Positions 29,601 to 41,324 of a stretch of 64,000 nt of DNA are shown piece by piece. The notes beneath the pieces were generated by a model, which saw only the letters and a list, made by a program, of their open reading frames with translations, was not told where the DNA came from and searched no databases. The translations under genes and the position numbers were made by a program. Positions within the stretch are counted from its first letter, which is position 1. Every line of letters begins with the position of its first letter. The DNA is from Pomacea canaliculata (lineage: Eukaryota; Mollusca; Gastropoda; Architaenioglossa; Ampullariidae), in contig NC_037602.1 of NCBI RefSeq assembly GCF_003073045.1, positions 7,488,464 to 7,552,463 on the forward strand, given 5' to 3'.

Positions 29601-32600
29601 CTTTTAACAAATCAACTCTACTGGCCATGACCTTGTACTAGCCTGAGGTGGCCTGAAGTCACCAACTGGATCTGCTGTTGTTGGAATATATATGTGTGTG
29701 TGGGAGACAGAATGTGTGTGTGAGAGAGAGACAACTATTTCAACATGTACATTTATATAATCTCTTTCATATCATGTATATGTTTATATTATTGCTAGTA
29801 CGAGCGCTATCTTGAATTATCTATGGGGATCAAATAAGTTGTATTGTTTTATAAATTACATAACCATAAAATCTATGCATACACATGTACTAAGGAAGAG
29901 GGAAACATTGTCTTTATGACATTTTTGTACTAACAGCTAGTAGTCTTGAGATTTTATGTACTGTGGTTTAATTCTGATTAAATTAAACATTGAACAGACA
30001 TTTACTTTCATAATCAGTTTTCATAGGGAAAAAACTGATGTAAGTGAAACAATCACAGACTTTTGAACAGACCACAAGCCTGACTGAATTCCTGTTGATT
30101 TTTTAACTGTTTCAAATGAACATTCAGACTTTCTTTTGTCTCATTGGCTGCAGCTTACTTTGTGGTGCTGAGGAACTGGTATCAGCAAGCCAGTGTGCAG
30201 CGAATATGGGGGTGGCATGAAGGAGTTTGTGTTTGAAGACCAGGACTGCTTTGAAGGTGTACTGGAAGAAAAACATTTTTTGAACAGCCAGGAGAGACAG
30301 AGCATTGTCTACCATATGCTAAACAATTTGAGAGCTACTGAAGGGGAGGAAGTGGAAGGAATCAAATTTCTGCAAGGAGAGCCCATAAGTGAGTTGTTTT
30401 TTTTGTTTTCTACTTCTGACAACTCACTCATGGCTTGTGCCTCATGTCTTTTGTACTTTGAAGGCTTGTTGACTTTATTGTTAATTGAATGACATCCATT
30501 TACTTCCTTGGGTCTTTTCAGAATGAGTTTTTTCCCCTCTGCATGGAAAGTCCAGTGGTGCTATGGGGAAGCACTTTTTTACAGATACAATAAGAATCAA
30601 GTGTTGTAGATCTTGATCACACACTCAGATCTTGTATTGAGCACAATATTCTTCCTCTGCTTGTGGTAACTGTTTACAGAGCTGACTGCTTTGCTTGGAT
30701 AGAGCCTTAGATGATTACAAATTCGCATAGTATTAGTGGACACAAGGGCAATGGACATAAAGTGGTTCACTATATTTAGGGTACAGCATGTGGATGATGG
30801 AGCTCGACCCTCTCTTTCACCATATACTGCTTTCACCTTCCTTGATAAATAGGGTGCCTGTGCTAATAGAACTGCTAGGTGGATAGGAGTTGGAGAATCG
30901 CTTCAGCCAATGGTCTGAGGATTTCCCGAACTGGCAGTCTTCCATACTAACCAGGCTATGAACCCCTTATTAGTTGTTGACATCATAAAACTGAGATTCG
31001 TTCTCTCCTCCTTTCACACTTCATTGACCATTTTCTGACATCTGTTGACCACAGGTGGCCCCACATTGGTACTTTTAAAGTTCTTCTTTTATTTAGGATA
31101 TTACATGAAATTAACCTTGGGATCCAACAAACTAATTCATGCTGAATTCATAAGTAGGTATGGCAGTTGTGTTCCAAACATGGTGTATCCTGCCTGTGTT
31201 TCAGTCCCTAAGCTGGTGTCAAGACAGGTGGTGTCAGGTGTGTTTCCACTGCATTGCAGACCAGACTTGATTGATCTGCGCATATCATGGGTGCATGCTT
31301 TTGGGCAGAAGCAGCCATTGGGTAAGAAAATTGGGCTTAGCAGTTGAATGTAATTTCTCCAATAACAAAATTCTGGGTTGTGTTCACCACTTGCCACACT
31401 CCCATTCACATATTCTCATTTTGGCCCGGATTTACAGAAATAGAATGTGGCTTTAGAACAAAAATATTAACCATATTTTCACTGACTTAAAAACAGCAGT
31501 ACTGATGTATGGAGAAAACTAATGAGTGCTTTCACCTTAAGTAAGGCACAAAGCTACATTTATCTTGTGATAGTTGTATTAAGTCTTCTTGTGTGGACTC
31601 TGAGAGTTCTGCAGCTGTTGGTGCAGATTGATGCAGTTACAATATCCGTTCACTTTCATACACATTAAGGCACCTTCTTTGGCATATTCATTTTGCGCAC
31701 ATTGATGCATGCATGTGTGTGGATGCAGATACACATGCGTGCACACACACACACACACGTACACATATGCATTCTGAATCTTTTGTGCTATGCTGCCAGT
31801 CAAAATAGCTGTTTTGCTCTCGTCTATAGTCTTAACTCAGTCAAGACACGTTGCCACTTCAGCGATGAGCATTAACAATCAAGATTGCAACCGAGTGTCC
31901 TGACTGAGTTAAATTCCCATGTCATTACGTTTACCTCCTCAATAACCTGTTATGACTTTATCTCTAGATGACATCTGCCATTACTTTGGTGTCAAGATAG
32001 GCCTGTATTTTGCATTCCTGGGTCACTACACCCTTTGGCTTCTTCTGCCCTCTGTGATGGGCATCTGTATGTGGATGCTTCGGTTTCTTGACCAGGTCTG
32101 TTAAAGCACCTTCAACAAGTGAATGGCACATGTACTTAGACTGCAGTTTAAAATGACAGTAATTATAGTATATGGTGATTTTCTTTTGTTTTTGCACCTT
32201 GCTGTCTTGTAGAGATATGTGTGGACGTGCATGTGTGTTTGTTATTTAACTCCTTACAGTTTGGTCAAACATGCTTAGTGAAAAAAAACTTTACATTACT
32301 CAGCTGAGCAGCAAGAAATTCTGAACTGTAAAGAGTTAACAGACTTGTTATACTGACTGCAGGTAGCTGCTACCCATCTCTAATCTTTCTCCATATTTTT
32401 AATTTCTTTGAGATTTCTTCTGCTTGACCATTTTGTTTTTATGTAGCCAACATTGTTTCCTCTCTTCAATCATTTTCAGACTCCTTACCTCCATTCACCT
32501 CCACCCAGCTACTCCAGCCATCACTGTCATCAACAGCATCTTCACAGCTACTTATCCATCACAGTCCTCTTTGCAGCTGTACTGAGTATTTGTGTGTTCA

Positions 32601-35600
32601 TTTGATTGTGTGCTTTTGAAGATTGCTGCAGAGCCTTGATTTCAGTGTATTTTTGCTCCAACAGTGGTGGGAAGATGTAAGCTGGGTGCTGTATAGCATC
32701 TTTAACATTTTCTGGGCCACAGTGTATTTGGTGCATTGGAGGCGAACAAGTGCAGCCCTAGCTTACAAGTGGGGGACATTCGACAAGAAAGATGACTTGC
32801 TCAAAGACCCCCGCCCTCTCTATCAAGTGAGTAGTAGTCAGTTTAGCTGAGCCTGTGCTTCCTTTTCAAAAAAACTAAACACACCAGTGAAGATAGAGAG
32901 CTGTTTTTTTAGGTAAATCATTTCATTTTTCTGCAGGGTGATCTACAAAAGAGCCCTGTCACTGGGAACATGGAACCAGTCTACCCAGACTGGAAGCGAA
33001 ACGTTTTTCGCTATTTCGTCAGCATGCCCATCATCATCTTCTTCCAACTTTTTGTCTTGGCCATCATGCTTCTGACCTTTAAACTGGATGAGTGGTTGAA
33101 TGCTTTGGCTACTCAAGGCGATATCCCCAGTTTTTTAGGATTTATGCCAAAAGTGCTGCTGTGCCTGTTTCTGACTGTATTAGATGATGTTTACAGAAAA
33201 GTGGCAGTGTGGCTTAATAACAAAGGTATTTGGGTTTTTTAATATCAGAAATATATATTAATGTGTATGATTTTATTTTTTAATTGTTAGTGCTTACCTG
33301 TTTTATACATTTGTGTTGTTGTTATTATTATTATTATTGTGATGAAAGTGTAATTATTGCTTGATAACCTTCTTTGCCTCTGATCACACAGTTCCATCTA
33401 TAAACAATTTTCAAGTTAAAATTAATTTTTAGTACTTTTTTGTTGAAATGGTCACCAGCTGGACCTATTTGTGATTACCAAAAGGGTGGCTCTAGAAACA
33501 TAACTGATTTTCAGAGTTATCAGCAAAGTTGTAACTATAAATGAAATGATAATCTGCTTTTATTATTCGCAAATTTCATTAGATATATTTTGTGTAGTTA
33601 TTTAAGGCTTTGACAAAAGTTTGACTCCTAAAGTAGGCCAAATATCATAAAATTGTTTCAGTACTCTTGTTATTTGTTGAAAGTGTGTGGCATAAAGTGT
33701 CCATAAATGTAGTTGAAAAGACGTGCTCACCTGTGTGTAAAAAATTGACACAGAGCAGAGTATCAGGGAAATCAAACAGCCATCACAATTGAGATTCTTT
33801 GCAGACATTTAATAAAATTAGCATTCAGAAAACCCCATTTTTTTATTTTATTTTGTTTTATTTTGTTTATTTTTATTTATTTATTTATTTTTTTAACACA
33901 CACGACTTCCTTTGTCTCTTAGACAAAGGTGATTATCTTGATGATTAAAGTTTCAATGATTTTGGAACAAAATACCATGACACCCATCAGTATAAATTTG
34001 GACTGCGTTAATTTTTTTGGAAGAATATGATGATAAATACTTTCTGTGTTCGAATTTTTGTAGTATGAATAGAATATGTGTCAAAAGTGACCCGCCCTAG
34101 AGCTGCCATTTGTTTCCTTAATCTTTTACCCTTTTCACGCATTCAAACACACAAAACATGCAAAAATAACACACAAAAAACCAGTATTATCATATTTAAC
34201 TTGTAAAACCTTTATTCATCCATTGATATAGTTTTAGGTTCAACTAAGCAAAAACTACATACAATGCAAGCAATTGTTAGTCCAACTGTATTCCAGAGGT
34301 GAACTTTTGTCACAGAGTCATTTATAACTAGACTCTTTTTTCGCACAATCTATCTCTCTCTTGCACACACATACACACACTAATCTTAATATGCTTTCTA
34401 GAAACCTGGGACACAGCTGTAAAGTATACATGCAAACCAGGATTGCCTCTGGTTCATGTGTGGTGGTTTCATAGCACAACAGTTAACACCTGTCTCCAAT
34501 ACAGTGAGGATTGGCTGCCCAGGCTTTAGTTCTAGTCTTAGGAACACTGCTCATGTGCAGCCCAGTTGCCAAAAAGACACATTTTCACAAAAACTGCAAT
34601 CTATTTTTCCTGCTAAAAGCAGCAACTAGATTTGTTGCTTATCACTCTCCAGTTTATACATGCTCCCACTTCCTTAAAGACAAATTCTATAAAATAACCA
34701 TTCTCATCCCTCAAGATAAGAAGCTAAAACTGAAATTCAACTATGATTGCTGTTTCATCTTAATTCAACATTTCTTTCAAAGCCTAATCCTATCGCTAAT
34801 TTCAGTTGTAATTCCTAGTAACTCTTGGTTATTTGACTGTGTTAACAAACTGATAAATTGCAGAAAACTACAGACTGCAGGAAACTCATGACAACAATCT
34901 TATCCTGAAACTTTTGCTGGTGAGCTGTCTAATTTCAAAATAGCTGCTTTAAACAGAAGTCCTTCAAATTTTAAAAATAAAATTTGCATTTTGTCCATTT
35001 TTATATTACTGTTGTGTATTCTCTATTGAAGATAATGTAGATACACAAAAAATCCCCTAAACACTCTGATGAAAATTTTTGCATAAGCATCATCTTTAAT
35101 GCAGTGATTTTTTTTTTTTTAAGGGTCAAACCTAGAACAGTGATTGTGACAGTCCTTGGATGATTTTTAATGTGGCAAATATTGAAGTTTAATTTTGGGC
35201 TTGTGGAGATTTGGCAAACTGGTGCAGGGAGCAAAAAAAGGGGTGGTGGAGATTTGCATAAATATTGTGGTGGTGCTGTGTGTGCTGTCACAATCTTTTT
35301 CAACTGAATGAAAAGAGCTCTTGTGTAAAATGAGGAAGGAAGATTGCAACAAATTAATTATAAATACCCTATCTTCCTAAGTTTATGTTTTAAAAAAATC
35401 AGTAATTTCATGTAGAGTAGAATGTGAGGAGAAAATGATTTTGTTAAACTATATACAAATTGTAGTACGCAAAAGCAAATCATTATAAAATTATCATTTT
35501 AACAATTATCATAATCATTTAAAAATGCCAATCGTCAAAAAAGAATTTAATTCATGGAGAGGTCAATAGAATTTCAAACAGGTTAAAATTCCTTCCAGTT

Positions 35601-38600
35601 AATAAGTTTAAGAACAAGTCTTCATAAAATTAGCATACTGTCTAAAAACAAAATCCAGTGTGTACAATAAATAATGACACTTCTTCCATGTATCATATAC
35701 TTGCTTGAGCACTAATGAAAATAAGGATGTAGTAATATGAAATATACAACGATATTTCTATTTAATAAAAAAATTTTATTATTGCTGGAAGTTTCAGGCT
35801 TTTTTCATTTTGCTTTGTTTTCAGGTCCAGTTTGTCAGCTCATTTCTTCCACTGTTTTATATTGCCTTCTATCTCAGGGATATGAATCGACTTAGAGATG
35901 TAAGTTGCTTTGTGTCTAGATGTCTGATGCATACATGCAAAACTGACAAATGGTTGAACTGTTTTAGAAATCATATACACTTTATCTTATTGTTGTTTAA
36001 AACAATATATAGATTTTTGTGATGTTAAATTTGTATATTTATATATCACAATTGTATTTTAACTATTGACAAATTTATATATTTATTTGGGATTTAATCA
36101 TGGGATTTAATCATGATTCATCAAGCACAGGGTTGCAATTATTGGGCTCAGGATTGACATAAAATTAGTGCTAGAGACATAATTGCCATTTGGGAATTCA
36201 CTTTTATTTGAGATTTCCTGAAGGAAGTTTCCATAAGGCAGAAATCTAAAGATAGGAGAGTTTTTTTTTTATATGCTCAACCAGCAACTAAGACAATTTA
36301 TTGGGAAAGCAGTTGACTATATAAGCTGATGCCACATACCCATAGACACCCAATCTTTACTGTACTGGCCACATATTTTCATGTACATGTTCTGTTGCAT
36401 AGGCAGTTTTAGTAGACTGGGGATTTGCATGTTTCAGTTGGGTTTTTAGTTTTCTAGGATTTTGTCTTAATTCTTCGAGTGTGCAAGCAGTTGTAAACTC
36501 AAGACCTATTGACTTTTGTTGCAGCAACTAGCAGCCCTTCTTATCACTCGACAGATTATAGGCAACTTCAGTGAGGCTTTGGTTCCTTATGTCATGTGGA
36601 AAAGTCGACTGTATAAGGTTCGTGTATGTATGTACATGTGCATAAAAGTGTGTATTTGGTCCTGAAGCCATGTGCGACATCAGTACCAGTGACACAAGTT
36701 GCCCAGAAAATACAAAATCTTGGAAACCCAAGTGCAGATATGAAAACTACTGTATTGTTGAATGCACAGGAAAACATAATAATATAATAATCATTAGTGT
36801 GCATATGTTCCCAAAGGCTTCATTGTTGGTGTGTGTAGAGGTGACTTCCTACACTTACAAAGTACTCTGTCATACACGAACATCAGTTTGCTCCCAGTAA
36901 TGTATACACTGAAGAAACAAGAGGGTTTTGAACCTTCACAGTCCTCAGCCTCAATCAGACACTGAAATTTACAGAATATATTTATTTTTTCTCTACCTAC
37001 GGGACTCTTTTAATAACTTGGACAAATGTAGGTCTTTAAATACAACATATTGTGTATAGTGTCATGTTTGTTCATTTGATTAGTCTTTAGCAACCACTAA
37101 GCTATTATATATGACAGTAGTTTGAACGATACATGTTCTTATTTTTTTTTCGGGCTGTAATAGACAACCTCCAGTAAGCAGTTGGGTATATATTTAAATG
37201 GTCTACTGTTTTGTCTGATGGGGAGTTTCAATAGAGAATTTGACTTGATTGCCATGTATCATTTATTTCAAATATGGTTTGATTATTTAGGTTACTGGTG
37301 ATTTGATGATAGGGCTGTGGTTATCATTAATAAGTGGTATAAATCTACAGGATTTGCAGACCTTTTTGAAATATGTTCCAAGTGCAACAACATTGAATGC
37401 CCAGCTTGAAGCATTTTTTTGACCTGTCCTTACAGCTTGGCTATAATATGACAGCTCGGATGTCATCCGCTACTCTTGACAGAGAGGTGGAAAAAGTAGC
37501 ACAGGAGTACCGCCGCAGGTTGGTGCGGCCACGGGAACGGAACACTGCTGAAGAAAAGAGCAAGGATAACTCTGAACATCAAAAGCCTGCCATGGACAGG
37601 TACAGGGCACATAGAAAGGACAGCAAGAAGACCACTGAGAATGTGGGAGAGGAGGAAGAAGGGAAAGAAACAGAGGAAGTAGAAGGTCATCTCACACAGG
37701 CTGAAGCTGAGAGTACCATGCCAGTGGTCAGAGACAACTTCTTTTTCCTTTTTTTTTTTTTTTAATGTTAACAACTGTTGTTGTATGTTTGCTATATTCT
37801 TCTTATATTATCATCCCATTCTTTCCTAGCAGTTTTGTCTAGCTGACTTTCCCATAGTCTGGACAGCTTTCACATGGATCTGCAGGTTTACATGATGCTC
37901 AAATCTGTATCTGCATAATTTTATTTAAATGTTAATTTCCTTAATTAAATTTATATGAAAGAATATGCATAAGCTGACATGAAAAGTAGAGGTAATCTTT
38001 TTAAACATGATTCTAGGTTCTAAAAATGTGGCATTTATTATGATGATGATGTATTATTGTTGATGTTATTGTTAGGTGTAGAAAAAGTCCAAGTTTAAAA
38101 AAAATTCAAAACAATGAGCTTGATGATGTTTTGGAGGAATTGACATTGCTTTTGTTTAACAGTATGATGACACTTATACAGACTACTTGGAGATGGCCAT
38201 ACAATTTGGACATGTTATCATCTTCTCAACTGCTTTTCCCCTAGCAGCCCTCTGCTCACTGCTCAACAACATAGTAGAAATCCGCAGCGATGCCTTCAAA
38301 CTTTGCTACACTCATCAACGGCCTTTCGGAGTTAGGGTTGAGAACATTGGAATTTGGCAGGTATGCAGCAGATGCAGGTACTATCATGTTGATGTCTGAG
38401 AGCAGGGACAAGTTTGTTACTGTGTCCAGCACTCCAGACAAACAAAAGAAACTTTATTGATTTGCAACAGCATCAGCTGACCTGCATGCTCAGTTGCAAA
38501 AAGTGATCACACATGTTTAATGTTAATGTATTAGTCTCTGATTGGCCACTGAGAGACTTTTTTTTATCCATAACACTCTGAATATCACTTATGTTCATCA

Positions 38601-41324
38601 TTAAAATGTTAATTTTATTCCTCTGTGTGTGTGTGTCGGTGGGAGAGTGAGAGAAAGAGAATAAACGAGACAGGACTGGAAAGATAAATATATGTCATTT
38701 TTGTGCCAGCTTTATTCTATTCTGAATCTAGCTGCTAAGGTCCGATCCTATCTTTTTGAATGAGTGACTTGATCCTGCTCTTACTGTGCTTGAGAGATAC
38801 TGATGAAAATAGATGTCTTTGTTAGAACAGTAAATACCGCTCATTCATATTCATAAATATTACTATTCTAGCTTCATTTGAGAAATTAGAAAGTGCCAAG
38901 GCATAAAGCATCAAAAGTTCTCTAAAATCGACTTGAGAAAACAGCTAATATGGACACTCTCTTTACTGTCCAGGATGTTCTAGAGGCCATGGTGCTTGTC
39001 GCGGTGATGGTTAATGCTGCACTTATCGGCATGTCAGGGGTAATGGATCGTCTGGTGCCAGGTTTGTCTGATGTCAGCATGGTTCTTCTTCTTGTCTCTG
39101 TTGAGGTAAGATTGCATCACCTGCTAGCATGAGACTTTTTTAAAAATCATTTTTCATTGCGTAGCAGGTTGACCTGGGAAAACATAGTTGTAACATAACC
39201 CACTCCTTTTAATAACTCAGCATGTAGCATGTAGAATAGGGAGTAGGCATGTTATTCTTTTCTCTGTCGGTTGATAGTGCCGGCAAGGCGAAACATACAC
39301 TCTCTTGCTCTTGATGGGTTGTGGCTCCCACCCCTACATTGTCCCTTCCAACTCTCTGTGTGATCTCTTCACCCGACCCTCTTATTCCCCTAACCCCCAA
39401 CTTTTCTCAAAACTATCCCCCACCCCCATCGTGTTACTAGGCAAACCCCTCCCACTCTCTGGATTTGACCATATTTCAGTCCCAGGAAAAATTCTAGCTC
39501 CTACCCATGCAAAAGCAAGAAGCTGGATTTGCATGGAGACAGCAGTGATAAATGGCCATTTCTGAACTAAGAAATTTGGGGAAAATTTTATGCAAGTGGC
39601 AAGTCAGTGAACTAAGTCATCATGCCTAGAAAGTACAGCTTCCATTGATTAATGAAAAAGATGACAAGGACTGGATATTGTGGGACAATAAAGTCAAAAG
39701 TGCAATGTGGATTTTGCAATTTATCTTTAAATATTGTTTCTCTTGGTGTAGCTAGTTTAAAGGACTCACAGAGAATGAGAAGCACCATAAAGCTGAAACA
39801 AGGGGTGTGGTGCCAGACTTCTTTAGCACTGATAAGAAAATGGCTAATAAAATTGTTCCCTAGGTTGTTTGTTCCTTTGTAAATGTATAATAAATGGATG
39901 AATGGTATGGTCTGCATGTTATAGGTCTTTATTTTAAGTGTGGTGTGGTGGCATTTGTTGTTGGAGTGCTGGTGATTTAATGAATGGAAGCTAGCAGCAT
40001 GCTTTGAGCAGTTTGAGAAGCTATCAAGTTTTACACTCTTGGAATCCTGAACATATGTTTTTTCTTTCTTCTTTTTTTAATTACTTTGGCATATGAAACA
40101 GGTTAATCTTTTTTGTTCCAGCATATAATTTTGTTCATCAAGTTTGCTTTGTCCTTTGCCATTCCACATGTGCCACAGTGGGTAGCTACAGAAATGGCAA
40201 AAGTGGAGTTCCAAAGAAGGCAGAGTCAAAAGGTAAGTGTCATCTTCATCAAAATTGGACTTTATTTTTATTTTAACCCTGCACATATCATTGGGATAAA
40301 GTGTTTAGCTGTAAACTTTTAAAATATTATATTAAAAAAATATCTTTCCTCTAAACCCAAGACATTCCCTTGTTAATGGCCCAGAAGCTGTTATTCTCAT
40401 TTTATACTTTAATTTCAGCAGATGGAGTCTGCAGGAACTAGTAACAACACATCTGATGTTCGAGAACGACTTCCGCGCACTAGATCCAAAGAGTCTGAGA
40501 GTTCTGATTATGCATCACCAAAGTCACCAGATTCCATCACTCCGCCACCACGTAGATCCCCTTCAGCATCAGCATCATCATCATCACTGACATCATCATC
40601 ACCTGCCTCTTCTCCATCTTTCTCTCAAGCTAGAAACCAGTCACTTGTGAGTCATCGTCCGCAGAATTTTGCTAACAGTCAACCAGAAGACAGACTCAGA
40701 ACCAGAACTCATTTAAGTGGGGTTTCTGGGCCACAAAACCCTTGGAAGGAGGAATGTGAAATGAACTCCGGACCTGTTTCTCCAGCATGCCCTTACAAGG
40801 ACTTTCCTCACTCGTCCAAAGCACCTGGCTGTACAGATGCTGACAGGGCTCCTGAAAAAGGCGTTGCTGTGTATAAGAATTTTTGGGAGCCTGATCGACA
40901 GATTTATCGTCGAACAAATTCTGGAACAAGTCGAACAAATTCTGGAATGTGCAGGATTATTGTGAGACAAGATAGTGCCGAGCGAAATGTCGCACACTCA
41001 CATTCAGCTACATCACCAGCAACCTCATCTTTCTCTTCCAGAGAACAGGTGCTTACATCTAAAAGAAGTGTTTCATCTCTCAGCGATACAGCACCACCAT
41101 CTCCTCAAGGCTCAGTGCCCTCACCACCTGTGGACACGATGGCATCATTAATTAAAGACATTGTGTCCTCTCATTTGCAGACAGCCAGTTTTCATTCAAA
41201 AGGCAGCATGCAAGATAAGGATAACAAATCTGTCAGCACAAAGCTGTTGCTAATGTCCTCCTCACCAGGCGAGTCAAGTGTCGACGATAACCGCAAACAC
41301 AGTAAATCTAGTTCTCATGTATAG
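23625..41324 (+). CDS. ANO8: Anoctamin-8 (TMEM16H), complete, fifteen exons, two one-base gaps
   Basis: Exons: 23625-23709, 29243-29485, 30154-30388, 31205-31321, 31968-32095, 32665-32826, 32937-33225, 34864-34919, 35825-35899, 36525-36617, 37436-37726, 38163-38360, 38974-39105, 40122-40232, 40419-41324. ANO8 is a TMEM16-family membrane protein that tethers ER to plasma membrane and organises Ca2+ signalling complexes. ANO8-type marks include FGKPLCSKRLL and NSQERQSIVY in the N-terminal domain, DICHYFGVKIGLYF entering the first helix, LAYKWGT, VYPDWKRN, FYIAFYLRDMNRLRD, then a charged loop (residues ~496-592), FPLAALCSLLNN and EIRSDAFKLC. The 300-residue tail (exon 15) is Ser/Pro-rich and looks disordered. 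The sum is 3121 nt; one base is missing near 29360 (between LPAST and DSTLMWLL) and one near 30178 (GG for GGG), giving 1040 aa when allowed for. Shorter than human ANO8 (about 1230 aa), mainly in the tail. Confidence 0.93.
24782..25130 (+). mobile_element. Composite SINE with two tRNA-like heads
   Basis: The first unit, from GGCGTGGGCTAATGGTAGAA, resembles a tRNA 5' half with A-box, followed by a GGTTTGTTTCC B-box-like part. A second tRNA-like unit begins near 24873 with ATAGCCGAGTGGTTAGAGAG (Ser/Leu-tRNA-like A-box), followed by CAGTTTGAAACAC as a B-box. The body ends with AAGTCATGGGCGACCTTTAC. I see no clear target-site duplication, so the limits are approximate. Confidence 0.6.
25493..25669. 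mobile_element. hAT-type MITE, 177 bp
   Basis: Starts CAGAGGTACCAACATACGG and ends GGGCACTACTG, matching the short imperfect termini common in hAT elements (CAGxGGTxCCCAAC and its inverse). The flanks are CTTTATGA (25485-25492) and CTTTATGG (25670-25677), 7 of 8 identical, consistent with an 8-bp hAT target duplication. It is too short to encode a transposase. Confidence 0.72.
26430..26600 (+). mobile_element. tRNA-derived SINE fragment
   Basis: Has an A-box-like ACCTGGTGGTTAG and, at the expected distance, GGTTTGAGGCC close to the pol III B-box GGTTCGANNCC. A body follows with a T-run at about 26560-26570. There is no coding potential. Limits are approximate and no duplication was found. 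Confidence 0.5.
34450..34580 (+). mobile_element. SINE fragment in ANO8 intron 7
   Basis: The stretch TAGCACAACAGTTAACACC resembles a tRNA A-box region and is followed by CAGTGAGGATTGGCTGCCC and a TTTAGTTCTAGTC B-box-like part, then a CTTAGGAACACTG segment. It shares this layout with the fragment at about 57330-57440, so the two probably belong to one family. Boundaries are uncertain. Confidence 0.45.

Noticed and set aside
33912..33950. Candidate missing ANO8 exon after cttag (DKGDYLDD)
   Set aside because: It hits a stop within eight codons and does not resemble the ENYRLES segment. The exon at 34864 fits phase and family.
34511..34891. 126-codon open frame overlapping the cryptic ANO8 exon
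   Set aside because: It reads through a SINE fragment and uses a different frame from the exon that fits ANO8. No known domain.
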